From Candidatus Sulfidibacterium hydrothermale (GTDB lineage Bacteria > Bacteroidota > Bacteroidia > Bacteroidales > F082), in the NCBI RefSeq assembly GCF_020149915.1, contig NZ_CP083760.1, positions 62,001 through 126,000 on the forward strand: a stretch of 64,000 bases of DNA, in the 5' to 3' direction. Shown one piece after another: positions 28,342 through 36,943 of this stretch. Both the position numbers and the translations under genes were made by a program. Numbering within the stretch: position 1 is the first letter of the stretch; every line of letters begins with the position of its first letter. A model generated the notes under the pieces. It was not told the origin of the DNA, did no database searches, and saw only the letters and a list, made by a program, of their open reading frames with translations.

Positions 28342-28349
28342 TATCTTTG
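28342..28349 (+). promoter_or_regulatory. -7 promoter element of the HU-like gene
   Basis: TATCTTTG lies about 180 bases before the start codon, which would give a long untranslated leader. Confidence 0.4.
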
Positions 28350-28410
28350 TTGACCGGTAATCCTCTTATAATAAGGGTTATGCGTTCTTAAACAAATTTG
28401 GATTAAATAA

Positions 28411-28529
28411 AAAGAAAGGAGGCAGCCTATGAAATAATTGCTTAAAAAAACGACAGGGTCTCTGTCCAACGGGTTGGTCTGGTTACCTTTAAAACCAGGA
28501 TTATTCATTTTTTAAGAAAGGAGGGCGAT
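28411..28529 (+). promoter_or_regulatory. Structured leader of the HU-like gene with a two-codon mini-ORF
   Basis: AAAGAAAGGAGG (28411-28422) precedes the mini-ORF ATG AAA TAA (28429-28437). Two hairpins follow (GACAG/CTGTC at 28452-28466 and CTGGTT/AACCAG at 28479-28498), and then a second near-perfect Shine-Dalgarno, AGAAAGGAGGG, 5 bases before the HU start. Such strong Shine-Dalgarno sites are unusual in this phylum. Translational control is an inference. Confidence 0.45.
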
Positions 28530-28904
28530 ATGATTAGTTATCGCTTAAACAAACGGGTGAACCCTCGATCACCGGAGGATACGCGTAAATATTATGCATT
28601 TCCCAAAGCTTCGGGGACCATTGAACTGAGAGAACTGGCCCGGCGCATTTCCCGCGAATCCACCGTAAGTATGATGGATACGGTAGCTGTGCTGGAAGGA
28701 TTGCTCCAAGTTATTCCGGACATGTTGCTGGACGGCAACATTGTGAAACTGGGTGACTTTGGAACTTTCCGGCTGGGAATCTCTTCCGAAGGGGTAGAAA
28801 ACCCTGATGAATTTAACGCTTCAAAAATCCGGAGAACCAACCTGATTTTCCGAGCCGGGAAGGTTTTTCAGGATCGCTTGAAGTGTAAGCTACCCTATTT
28901 TTCG
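28530..28904 (+). pseudogene. HU-related histone-like DNA-binding protein, 3' end split off by an IS
   Basis: The protein matches the Bacteroidetes HU-related family: an N-terminal extension (YRLNKRVNPRSPEDTRKYYAF), LRELARRISRESTVSMMDTVAVLEGLLQVI, and the HU core NIVKLGDFGTFRL followed by NLIFRAGKVFQDRLK. The frame runs into an IS3-family element after LPYF, and in the present genome ends at 28970 with IS-encoded residues. Joining 28904 to 30106, after removal of one TTTCG target copy, restores LPYFSGKLTEER and a stop. The IS therefore disrupts only the last eight residues, and the protein may still work. Confidence 0.8.
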
Positions 28905-28925
28905 GGCCATTCAAAATTAGAGTTT

Positions 28926-29705
28926 TTAAGTGAATTTTATCAACATATCCATAGGGGTTTTGTTTTTTAATGCTTCATGAGGTCTGTGGTAATTGTAATC
29001 TTCCATCCATTCACTTACTTGCTGTCGGACTTCGTTAATTGTTCTAAAAACATATGCGTTTAATAGTTCTCTGCGCAAAGAGCCATTTAGGCGTTCAATA
29101 TAAGCGTTCTGTGTAGGTTTCCCCGGTTGTATAAAAACAAGCCGTATTTTATTTTTCTTACACCAACTATCCAGCTTATCAGATATAAATTCGGGTCCAT
29201 TATCTACACGTATCATTTCGGGTTTTCCTCTGGTAATTAATAATCTTTTTAGCACTCTTATAACACGTAAAGCTGGTAAAGAAGTATCTACTTCAATAGC
29301 CAACACTTCCCGGTTAAAATCATCTATAACATTAAGAAGGCGATACTTCCGACCATCCCACAAACTATCATTCATAAAATCAACAGACCATACCTGATTG
29401 ATTTTTTCAGGATGGAACAACGCATGCTTCACCCGGGCCGGTAGCCGCTTTTTAGCTCGTCTTCGAATGTTTAATTTCATTTGTGTATAAACTCTGTAAA
29501 CTCGTTTGTGATTCCAATTGTATCCTTCTCTTCTAAGCCGGTGATAACATTTCCAAAAACCAATAGAAGGATGCTTATCAACCATTTTTCCCAGCAGTTG
29601 TATGATTTGTTCATCTCCTTTTTTCTTTTTGGGTTTATACTGGTATGTGCTTCTGGAAATATGAACCGCTCTGCATGCCTGACGAACACTTAGCTTTTGT
29701 TCCAA
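28926..29705 (-). CDS. IS3-family transposase OrfB (DDE integrase domain)
   Basis: The 259-residue reading frame from the ATG has an HTH_21-like N-terminus and an rve integrase core with Asp109 (WSVDFMND), Asp168 (RVDNGPEF) and Glu204 (YIERLNG), spaced as DD35E. All three catalytic residues are present, so the element looks active. In frame the coding region extends upstream to the A7G slippery site at 29758-29751 ([18 protein letters not shown]...). The functional protein is probably an OrfAB fusion made by -1 frameshifting. Confidence 0.92.
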   Translation of the reverse strand: MEQKLSVRQACRAVHISRSTYQYKPKKKKGDEQIIQLLGKMVDKHPSIGFWKCYHRLRREGYNWNHKRVYRVYTQMKLNIRRRAKKRLPARVKHALFHPEKINQVWSVDFMNDSLWDGRKYRLLNVIDDFNREVLAIEVDTSLPALRVIRVLKRLLITRGKPEMIRVDNGPEFISDKLDSWCKKNKIRLVFIQPGKPTQNAYIERLNGSLRRELLNAYVFRTINEVRQQVSEWMEDYNYHRPHEALKNKTPMDMLIKFT

Positions 29706-29743
29706 AACTAAATAATCGACCGCGGCTCTTTGCTCATCAGGCG

Positions 29744-30010
29744 TTACAACTTTTTTTCAATCAGTTCTTTCAACGCATAATTTTCCATACTTGTTTCAGC
29801 ATACATCTTTTTTAGTTTGGCATTTTCTGCTTCCAGTTCTTTTAACCGTTTTACTTCTCTCACTTCCAATCCGCCATACTTTGCTTTCCAGTTGTAAAAG
29901 GTAGCCTGGCTAATGCCATACTCTCTGCAAAGGTCTGCTGTGGGAATGCCTGCTTCTTGTCGTTTCAAAATGGAAACAATTTTTGTTTCAGAAAATCTTG
30001 TCTTTTTCAT
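29744..30010 (-). CDS. IS3-family transposase OrfA (HTH_8)
   Basis: From the ATG at 30010 ([15 protein letters not shown]...) the product has 88 residues. It has a helix-turn-helix ([23 protein letters not shown]) and a C-terminal leucine-zipper-like helix ([18 protein letters not shown]). The frame ends just after AAAAAAAG, the standard -1 slippery heptamer of this family. It binds the IS ends and regulates transposition. Confidence 0.9.
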   Translation of the reverse strand: MKKTRFSETKIVSILKRQEAGIPTADLCREYGISQATFYNWKAKYGGLEVREVKRLKELEAENAKLKKMYAETSMENYALKELIEKKL

Positions 30011-30101
30011 CTTCTTCTTTTTTGACCGTTTAAAATTAATAATTTGTTCTGACGCGCCCGCTCTGGCGGGCTTGTCCAACTCTAATTTTAAATGGCCGAA
30101 T

Positions 30102-30465
30102 TTCGGGGAAGCTGACAGAAGAACGTTAAATTCACCCGGGCGAAAGATGCCTCGTTGTCTTCCTAAGCCTCACGGCTTATTTTTTAAGGCAGTAACAAAA
30201 TTACTGCCTTTTTTATTCCATGTAAAGACCTTTTCAAAAAAAATTAACAACGCATTATTCTACGGTAATCCCCAAACATCAAGGGAAATGACAAAGTTAT
30301 TCACAATACCGGAATAAATCTTCTTTTTTTCGTAACTATTTTTCCTTCTGTATAAAAGATATACTTATCAATAAACCTTTTTATGCTGATCCATTTGCCG
30401 GTTTATGAGTATCATTTTTTATTTTGTCTTTATAAGATTAAAGGCTAAAGCTCAAAGGCTAAAAT
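30102..30465. other. Severed 3' tail of the HU-like gene, its terminator and an AT-rich gap
   Basis: Bases 30102-30129 encode the last residues (SGKLTEER, stop) of the HU-like gene. A terminator at 30186-30214 follows. The rest, to 30465, shows only low-complexity tracts (for example aaaggctaaag repeats). Confidence 0.6.
30186..30214 (+). terminator. Terminator, originally of the HU-like gene
   Basis: AAGGCAGTAA and TTACTGCCTT form a 10-base stem with a 5-base loop followed by T4. Confidence 0.8.
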
Positions 30466-30850
30466 CTAAAGGCTAAAGTATTGGGAAAACTTATTTGGTT
30501 TTTTTTCTGTTTTAGAACAGATAGCCCCGAGAATGTTTTTTAATTCTTGGGATTCGGAAATTAGGATTTCACTTTTCCTGTAAGATCATTTTTTAAATTA
30601 ATTCCACGAATTACTTTTAACCAGTAATTTGCTTCTCTGATTTCTTTTAATGATATTCTTACTTTATTGGTAAAATCACTTTGCTGGAAGCACCTTGTGA
30701 TTCCTCATAGTTTGCACCAGCTGAAGTAGCTGCTTTTATTAGTTGATACTTTATGATTTTATACTCTTCGGTATTGGGGAGTTTTCTTAAAAAAAGAATA
30801 ACATTTATCGAAAATATTAACAGCCTTTTACCTAAATCATATTCTTTCAT
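30466..30850 (-). pseudogene. Frameshifted four-helix-bundle (S23/IVS-type) gene
   Basis: The N-terminal 58 codons (MKEYDLGKRLLIFSINVI...YQLIKAATSAGANYEESQGASSK) are normal for the family. A frameshift after SSK then shifts the rest (DFTNKVRISLKEIREANYWLKVIRGIN...SEILISESQELKNILGAICSKTEKK) into other frames. The missing alanine codon and a second shift near 30570 both break the frame. It sits directly downstream of wecB. Confidence 0.75.
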
Positions 30851-30887
30851 TTTGGTTTTTTATACTTTAGCCTTTGTACTTTGAGCT

Positions 30888-32039
30888 TTAGCCTTTATAC
30901 TTTACAATGGCTTCCACACACCGTTCAGCCGTCTTTCCATCCCATAATTCCGGGCGTTGGGGGTGGCGAGAGAGTTTTAACGTATCCTGATATTCTTTAC
31001 GGATACGTTCCACATTGTTGCCTACCAACACCGAAGCCCCACCATTTTCGCGTAACGTTACCGGACGCTCGGTATTCCAACGCAAAGTAAGACAAGGAGT
31101 TCCCAATACACAACTTTCTTCCTGTAAACCACCACTGTCCGTCAAAATAATACGTGCTTCCATGTTGAGTTTTAACATTTCATGATAACCTACAGGATAT
31201 AATAAGATTACTTTTTCATTAGCTCCCAATTCTTCCCATAAGCTAAATTCTTTCAACCGTTTTTGAGCTCTCGGATGAATAGGCCATATTAAATACATAT
31301 CCCTCGCGACCTCATTGGACAAGAAATTAATGATCGGTTGAAGTATTTCTTTTCGATCCACGTTGGATGGGCGATGCAGGGTTAACAAAGCATAGCTTTG
31401 TAATGGCAAAAGTTTAAAGTTAAAAGGACAAAGTGAGTTTTCTTGGAGAATTTGGTTTATAGAAAGTTCTTCTGCTTTTGAACGATTAGTTTCAAGAGTA
31501 TCAATCATGATGTTGCCAACGAAAGCTATTTTTTCGTCCGGGATCCCTTCTTTTTTGAGGTTTTCACCGGAGATACGGTCGGGGATAAGAAGAAGATCTG
31601 AAAGGCGATCGGTAACAAGGCGGTTAATCTCTTCCGGCATGGTCATGTCGCCGCTACGCAGTCCGGCTTCAATGTGGCAAACTTTAATGTTTAGTTTCTT
31701 GGCCGTAACGCTGCAGGCTAACGTGGCATTTACATCGCCTACCACTACCACCCAGTCTGGTTTTTCTTTTTCCAGTACTTTCTCAAATTCGATCATCGTG
31801 TAGCCCACCTGTTCAGCATGAGTACCTGAACCGACACCCAAATTGATATCTGCTTTCGGAATATTCAAGGCTTCAAAAAAAGCGTTGGACATACGGTCAT
31901 CATAGTGTTGACCGGTGTGAACAAGTATATGATCTATTTTTTTGGTGTTTCCATTCGAATTATATTCATCAATAGCTTTAATAAATGGTGCTATTTTCAT
32001 AAAATTGGGACGGGCACCGACTACGGAAATGACTTTCAT
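30888..32039 (-). CDS. wecB: UDP-N-acetylglucosamine 2-epimerase (non-hydrolysing)
   Basis: The enzyme converts UDP-GlcNAc to UDP-ManNAc in the cytoplasm. The 383-residue protein has GARPNFMKIAPF at the start, HTGQHYDDRMS, the central HIEAGLRSGDMTMPEEINR, LLTLHRPSNVD and the allosteric/active-site segment TDSGGLQEESCVLGTPCLTLR. The ATG overlaps the wecG stop by 4 bases, so it is translationally coupled. With the nucleotide-sugar dehydrogenase at 55154 it would supply UDP-ManNAcA. It lies at the end of the polysaccharide operon. Confidence 0.95.
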   Translation of the reverse strand: MKVISVVGARPNFMKIAPFIKAIDEYNSNGNTKKIDHILVHTGQHYDDRMSNAFFEALNIPKADINLGVGSGTHAEQVGYTMIEFEKVLEKEKPDWVVVVGDVNATLACSVTAKKLNIKVCHIEAGLRSGDMTMPEEINRLVTDRLSDLLLIPDRISGENLKKEGIPDEKIAFVGNIMIDTLETNRSKAEELSINQILQENSLCPFNFKLLPLQSYALLTLHRPSNVDRKEILQPIINFLSNEVARDMYLIWPIHPRAQKRLKEFSLWEELGANEKVILLYPVGYHEMLKLNMEARIILTDSGGLQEESCVLGTPCLTLRWNTERPVTLRENGGASVLVGNNVERIRKEYQDTLKLSRHPQRPELWDGKTAERCVEAIVKYKG

Positions 32040-32740
32040 TGAAATTTATTAAAATACAAATAATATATAAACTTTGTTAGCTGTAAATTTCTTTTTGTTC
32101 GGGCTAATGGTTGTTTATACCATCGGTATAACCATTCAAGATTAAATTGTTGCCAAACTTTCGGAGCTCTTTTTACTTTCCCAGCATAAACATCAAAACT
32201 ACCTCCAAGTCCTTGGTAAATAGCTGGGTGAATTTTATACATTTCCTGCATAATTAATTCTTGTCTTGGAGAACCCATCGCTACAAAAACGATGTCTGGT
32301 TTTTTCTTTTTTATGTCATCCAGTAATTCTTTTTTTTCTTCTTTGTTTTTAATGAAACCGTCTCTAAAATTAAGAATGTTTATTCCAAAGAATTCATTTT
32401 TTAACTTATTAACTGTGATATTTATTACATCTTTTGTAGAGCCGACTAAATAAAAAGAATTTGTTTTATAATACTTTCTAATAATATGCAACCATAATTC
32501 AACACCAGGAATCCTTTTTACACTATTTATTCCCTTTTTTTTCAATGCCCAAACAGCACCAACACCATCTGGATAGCCTATATTGTTATTTATTACTTTT
32601 CTCGTTTGATCTGTTGCATGCAATATTTTTTCTGCATTAACAGCCACTAAAATACCTTTATTATTTTCAACATAACTTATGGCATCATTATAATCCTTAA
32701 AAGGATATATATGAACGTTATTTATGGAAACCGGTTTCAT
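32036..32740 (-). CDS. wecG: WecG/TagA/CpsF-family glycosyltransferase
   Basis: The 234-residue GT26 enzyme has VAVNAEKIL, YPDGVGAVWALKKKG, VAMGSPRQELIM and GLGGSFDVYAGKVKRAPKVW...LEWLYRW, the typical motif order. Family members add ManNAc (TagA) or ManNAcA (WecG) to lipid-linked GlcNAc. With WecA, WecB and the dehydrogenase present, ManNAcA transfer is the likely step. It overlaps both neighbours in the operon (4 bases with wecB, 23 with the upstream gene). Confidence 0.9.
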   Translation of the reverse strand: MKPVSINNVHIYPFKDYNDAISYVENNKGILVAVNAEKILHATDQTRKVINNNIGYPDGVGAVWALKKKGINSVKRIPGVELWLHIIRKYYKTNSFYLVGSTKDVINITVNKLKNEFFGINILNFRDGFIKNKEEKKELLDDIKKKKPDIVFVAMGSPRQELIMQEMYKIHPAIYQGLGGSFDVYAGKVKRAPKVWQQFNLEWLYRWYKQPLARTKRNLQLTKFIYYLYFNKFQ

Positions 32741-33914
32741 TTTTATTAGCTAAAAGATAAAAGCTTAGGGCATACATCATCCAAGCCTGAGACCAACGCA
32801 TATAAGGAATCTTTGATGACAAACCTTGTTTTAACTGATAGTAAAAATACCCTTTTTTGTCTTGCATATTTCGAATTGTCCAGCTCAAAACTTTATCAAT
32901 TAGAATTTTATGTTGATTAAATAATCCTAACTTATACATTGTGACAACGAATTGAGCCGGAGAATGTATATCAACAGGATAAACTTTATCGTGATAATAT
33001 TTTGGTGTTCCGTCTCTTAAAAAAAAATTATTTAAATAAAAATTAATTCCCTTATTTATAGCATCATCAAATTCCTTAGAATCTGTATAGTTTTGATATT
33101 CACATATTGCCTCAAGATTATAACCTGTATGAAAACTATCTATCCAATTTTGCGTTGGTAATTCTCCATAAACCCAGCTTCCATCATTATTTTGCGCATG
33201 AACACATGCCAATATAGATTGTCTGGCCAATTCTTTATATTCCTCTTTTTTGGTATAATAGTAAATCCTTGCTAACAGCTTGCTACCTAAAAGAGAGGCA
33301 TTATAAACCGTGTCGTTTCCCCGAAGAGGAGAATAGGAAAACAAAAAACCTTCTTTCTTGGGGGTTTTGTGCAAATCATTTTTTACAAATTCTGCACTTG
33401 ACAATGCTAATTCCAGAAAACTATAATCTTTTGTTACTTCATACGCATCCATTAACCCGTAAGCTACAAAAGTGGTTGCTACTACAGTAGGCGTATATCT
33501 AGGAAATAAAAACAACCTTCTTGCCTGCCAATCGAAGTTATATCCCCAACAGCTTCCTGAATATCCGCTTGATTTTAATTCGTTTAGTTTATCTCTAAAA
33601 AATAACAACTTATCTAAATATTCTGTTTTTTTATCTATAAAATATAAATTTGAATAAGCTGTTAAAAAAAGCCCCAGTGCTTTAGGATTGTATTCTTTTG
33701 GAATCAGGAAAACCTTTCGGAGATTAACAGGATTTCGTTTAAAAGCTTGTATTTGAACTAAACGGAAAAGTGCTGAATGTTTAAACGGTAATACTTGGAA
33801 AAGTTTAGAATTCAACCCATCATAAGGATCCCATCCTTTAAAGTTTTCCTTTTCAATAAAATTTTTTAATTTTTCAAAGTTTTCAAATAAAATTAGGTTA
33901 ATTAGTGTGTCCAT
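32718..33914 (-). CDS. Alpha/alpha-toroid protein of the polysaccharide operon
   Basis: The 398-residue protein is rich in helix-pair repeats with conserved aromatic turns (GYSGSCWGYNFDWQAR, TPTVVATTFVAYGLMDAYEVT, NNDGSWVYGELPTQNWIDSFHTGYNLEAICEY, HSPAQFVVTMYKLG). This suggests an alpha/alpha-barrel like those of glycoside hydrolases, lyases or terpene cyclases. I do not recognise a named family or catalytic pair. It lacks a signal peptide, so it should act in the cytoplasm, perhaps on sugar intermediates. It overlaps its neighbours by 23 and 17 bases. Confidence 0.65.
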   Translation of the reverse strand: MDTLINLILFENFEKLKNFIEKENFKGWDPYDGLNSKLFQVLPFKHSALFRLVQIQAFKRNPVNLRKVFLIPKEYNPKALGLFLTAYSNLYFIDKKTEYLDKLLFFRDKLNELKSSGYSGSCWGYNFDWQARRLFLFPRYTPTVVATTFVAYGLMDAYEVTKDYSFLELALSSAEFVKNDLHKTPKKEGFLFSYSPLRGNDTVYNASLLGSKLLARIYYYTKKEEYKELARQSILACVHAQNNDGSWVYGELPTQNWIDSFHTGYNLEAICEYQNYTDSKEFDDAINKGINFYLNNFFLRDGTPKYYHDKVYPVDIHSPAQFVVTMYKLGLFNQHKILIDKVLSWTIRNMQDKKGYFYYQLKQGLSSKIPYMRWSQAWMMYALSFYLLANKNETGFHK

Positions 33915-34992
33915 TTAAAGTGTAAAAAAATATTTTTTTAATAATATTCGTTACTGTTAGAAATTGTACGTTCTGCTTTTTTAATAACCTTTTTAAAGTT
34001 TTATCATCATAAAAACTTTTTGAATGGCCTATTAATATAAATGGATGATATTTATATTTTGATGTTTTTTTAACCTGAAAAGCCTTTTTTAAAAAAAAAT
34101 TCATTTTTTTTTGGTTAAACAGACAGAAATCCCACGTAACAAATTCCTTTTCAAAAAAGAATTTTATTTTCTCTATTTTACTTTTATTTAATGCCCTTGT
34201 TTGAATTTTTTGGAGAGACGATGTTTTATTTTTTAAAACTATTTTAATACGATGTAAATCATATTTAAAAATTCTCATTATGGGATAAGAAAAAATAGGT
34301 AATTCAATTATTGTCTCTTTGTGTACAAACTCTTGATCTTGATTTAAAACATTATAATCTTTAACAAACCAATAAGGAATATTATTTTTTATTATAGTAA
34401 AATCAACATTAGACAACTCATTTATCTCGTAACCTCCTGCAAAAACAGAAGAATCTGCAATAAATCCTAATTCTGTTAATATTCGGAAAACACTTTCAGA
34501 AGGCAATATGTTAAATCCTCCAGCCCTAAAAATGTTGCATTTATAATCTGAATTAATTGGCTTCAAAAGGTTTTCTAAAACTTTTTGTCCTGTTAAAAGA
34601 ACAGTTTTTAAATCAGTATCAAACTCTTTAGTTTGATACAAAGGGATATTTTTCATACACCAATTATTATCAACTTGCCAATGATTGTTAACAAATTTTG
34701 CATTTAACCATTGTGGATGAATATGTAATTGAACATCATGCCCATTATTTAGGGCTTCTTTTATTTGTTTTTCCATAGCAAGTGCTGGATTCTCATTATA
34801 CCCCATTTTATTCCCTTTTTCCCATTCTTGCTTTAATTTTAAATATTCTATAACCTCAAAAAAAATTGTAATTTTTGCATTATATTTTTTACATAAATTT
34901 AATACCTTTTGAGTCGGGAGAATTAAATTATTAAAAATATTTCCGGCCCCATTACCAAATAATTCATAATCTAAAGTCAATCCCAAGTCCAT
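33898..34992 (-). CDS. NodB-fold polysaccharide deacetylase-like protein
   Basis: The 364-residue protein starts with LGLTLDYELFGNGAGN (the Asp-Tyr-Glu variant of the metal-binding strand), continues with KITIFFEVIEY, and has HDVQLHIHPQWL near residue 115, where the two histidines would bind metal, as in carbohydrate esterase 4 relatives. A later FRAGGFNI corresponds to the RAP motif. No signal peptide is seen. It could deacetylate a GlcNAc-type intermediate, though catalysis is unproven. Confidence 0.75.
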   Translation of the reverse strand: MDLGLTLDYELFGNGAGNIFNNLILPTQKVLNLCKKYNAKITIFFEVIEYLKLKQEWEKGNKMGYNENPALAMEKQIKEALNNGHDVQLHIHPQWLNAKFVNNHWQVDNNWCMKNIPLYQTKEFDTDLKTVLLTGQKVLENLLKPINSDYKCNIFRAGGFNILPSESVFRILTELGFIADSSVFAGGYEINELSNVDFTIIKNNIPYWFVKDYNVLNQDQEFVHKETIIELPIFSYPIMRIFKYDLHRIKIVLKNKTSSLQKIQTRALNKSKIEKIKFFFEKEFVTWDFCLFNQKKMNFFLKKAFQVKKTSKYKYHPFILIGHSKSFYDDKTLKRLLKKQNVQFLTVTNIIKKIFFYTLNGHTN

Positions 34993-35856
34993 TTATAAAA
35001 ATACTTTAAAGTTTTTTGAAGTAAAAAAATTAATCAACCAAATATCAAATTTACTTAATTTGTTTTTCCATTTATCCATACGGGTTTTATCAAAACCTTT
35101 TTTGAGCTCTCCTGTAGATGAATGGCTTGATGGTTTCCCAAATACTGAAAACATTGTTTGTTGTAAGTTTATTTCACAGTAGTTACATATCTTTTTAAGT
35201 TCATATTCCGGATTTAATATTAAATGATTGTAGTCAACAAAAAAGAAAAGTTCTTTATTGTTTTTATAATATTTTGCCAACCAAACGTAGTCTGTAATAA
35301 AAAGTAAAAGCGTGATATAATGAATAATGAATCCGAATTTCTTTTTTCTTTTTCTAGTAGCTTCATCATTCAATTTGGAAGCACAAACAGCTCTAATATC
35401 TCTGTGCAACAGGATAATCTTTGAGTCAGGATACCATTGTTTTAATATTTTTGTTTTACTAAAATGTAAAGGATATTTTACCCCTACTCTTTCTTTTTTC
35501 TCTTTTTTACGAAATTCATTTAGTAAAACAGAAATAAAACTTTTTAATGATCTGTCAGTTTTTAAGAATTCTTTTTTTATCAAGTTTTTGCTAATTCCCA
35601 AGTCCTTATAATCTTGCCAAAAAGTACCTCGAATTTTTTGTGTATAAACAAAATCTACTAACTTGTTTACATTTTCTTCTTTTTGCAAATTCCCGAATTT
35701 GTAAAATTGTTTCCCAAATGAGTTTAATAATGGTAAAAATAAATGCATTTCATCAGTAGCCATCGCAACTTGTGAATTGGCATTTAAAATATTTTTTAGC
35801 AACGTGGATCCTGTCCGGTGCATTGCTATAATAAAAATGGGTTTATTGAGCATCAA
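34993..35856 (-). CDS. Sulfotransferase (PAPS-dependent), no. 1
   Basis: The protein would transfer sulfate from PAPS to a sugar of the exopolysaccharide. The 287 residues have the 5'-phosphosulfate loop IIAMHRTGSTLLKNILN at the N-terminus and the 3'-phosphate motif ILLHRDIRAVCASKLND near residue 150. It lacks a signal peptide, consistent with acting on cytoplasmic intermediates. Its start overlaps the upstream glycosyltransferase gene by 14 bases. Confidence 0.85.
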   Translation of the reverse strand: MMLNKPIFIIAMHRTGSTLLKNILNANSQVAMATDEMHLFLPLLNSFGKQFYKFGNLQKEENVNKLVDFVYTQKIRGTFWQDYKDLGISKNLIKKEFLKTDRSLKSFISVLLNEFRKKEKKERVGVKYPLHFSKTKILKQWYPDSKIILLHRDIRAVCASKLNDEATRKRKKKFGFIIHYITLLLFITDYVWLAKYYKNNKELFFFVDYNHLILNPEYELKKICNYCEINLQQTMFSVFGKPSSHSSTGELKKGFDKTRMDKWKNKLSKFDIWLINFFTSKNFKVFL

Positions 35857-36925
35857 ATACTTCTTGATAATGTTTTAGAAACCTTTTTGAGATAACATCC
35901 TTTGTAAATGTTTTTTTTGCTAATTCATGATTATTTCGTGAAATTTTTTCATACAATTTGGGATTGTTTAATAAACTTTCTATAAAAGGGACAAAATCAT
36001 TCGGATTTATGCTAGATATAATAAATCCATTCTCACCATTTTTTACCCAATCAGGAATCCCTGCATTAATTCTTGATATTATCGGCATACCATAAAGCAT
36101 TCCTTCAAGAATTGTGTTTGGGATACCTTCTCCGTACATTGTAGGAAATAATGTTATATCACAAAGTTTTAATACATTATGTTTTTCCTCATCCATTATA
36201 TATCCTTTAAAAATTACATTGTTAATATTTTTTTGTTTTACATATTCTTTTGTTTCTTCTAGTTTATCACCATCTCCAGCTATTACTAATTCCATTTTCC
36301 TATTGTATTTGGTTTGTATTATATTGAAAATATCAATTGCTAACTGCATTCCTTTTCCTTTAGTAATTCTAGAAAGAAATAAAAATCTAATCATCCTACT
36401 ACTTTCAGAAAAATTTCTTATTCTTTCTTCTAATGAGAAATCATTAATATATTTATCATCAGCTATCATTGTTTCCAAAAAAAATAATTTATTTTTATCT
36501 ATTCCCATCCTTGTTAATTTAGTCTTAAAAATAGTGCCTGATATAAAGAATGCATCAACATTATTGTAAATAGAAAATATATTTTTATAAAGCCTTGAAT
36601 TTATTATTATATTTTCTAAATTATAATCCCAACCGTGAATAAATACAACAACTTTTTTTTTCTTTAATTTTGCAATTAATAAAAACAATAAATCACGCCA
36701 TATAGCAGTTTTAGTTAAAGAAGGATTTAGATGTACAATATCATAACTTTTTATTTTAATAAAAAATTCAAAATATTTTTTGAACAAGAAAAATATTTTT
36801 TTCTTTTTGGGTTTACTGTAATAAAAGTAATCAATGAAATCATAGGAATTTAAGTTTAGAACTTTATAAAAATTAACCACCCCACCTCTATAAACCAAAT
36901 CCCTTGTGTTAATAATAACCTTCAT
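35843..36925 (-). CDS. Glycosyltransferase, GT4-like
   Basis: The 360-residue protein has a GT-B fold. The N-terminal half carries DIVHLNPSLTKTA and VVFIHGWDYN, and the C-terminal half carries FLFLSRITKGKGMQLAIDIF, VIAGDGDKLEETKEY, and FPTMYGEGIPNTILEGMLYGMPIIS, the EX7E nucleotide-sugar site. It retains the anomeric configuration and adds one sugar of the repeat unit. The donor is unknown. Confidence 0.88.
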   Translation of the reverse strand: MKVIINTRDLVYRGGVVNFYKVLNLNSYDFIDYFYYSKPKKKKIFFLFKKYFEFFIKIKSYDIVHLNPSLTKTAIWRDLLFLLIAKLKKKKVVVFIHGWDYNLENIIINSRLYKNIFSIYNNVDAFFISGTIFKTKLTRMGIDKNKLFFLETMIADDKYINDFSLEERIRNFSESSRMIRFLFLSRITKGKGMQLAIDIFNIIQTKYNRKMELVIAGDGDKLEETKEYVKQKNINNVIFKGYIMDEEKHNVLKLCDITLFPTMYGEGIPNTILEGMLYGMPIISRINAGIPDWVKNGENGFIISSINPNDFVPFIESLLNNPKLYEKISRNNHELAKKTFTKDVISKRFLKHYQEVFDAQ

Positions 36926-36943
36926 CTATTGTGTTAAATAGAG

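Larger units (their letters stand above)
28905..30097 (-). mobile_element. IS3-family insertion sequence (IS407-like group)
   Basis: The 1.19-kb element has terminal inverted repeats GGCCATTCAAAATTAGAG / CTCTAATTTTAAATGGCC (one mismatch), two overlapping transposase frames and a slippery A7G site. TTTCG occurs on both sides (28900-28904 and 30101-30105) as the probable target duplication. Exact ends are uncertain by about 3 bases on the right. It is inserted in the HU-like gene. Confidence 0.9.
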
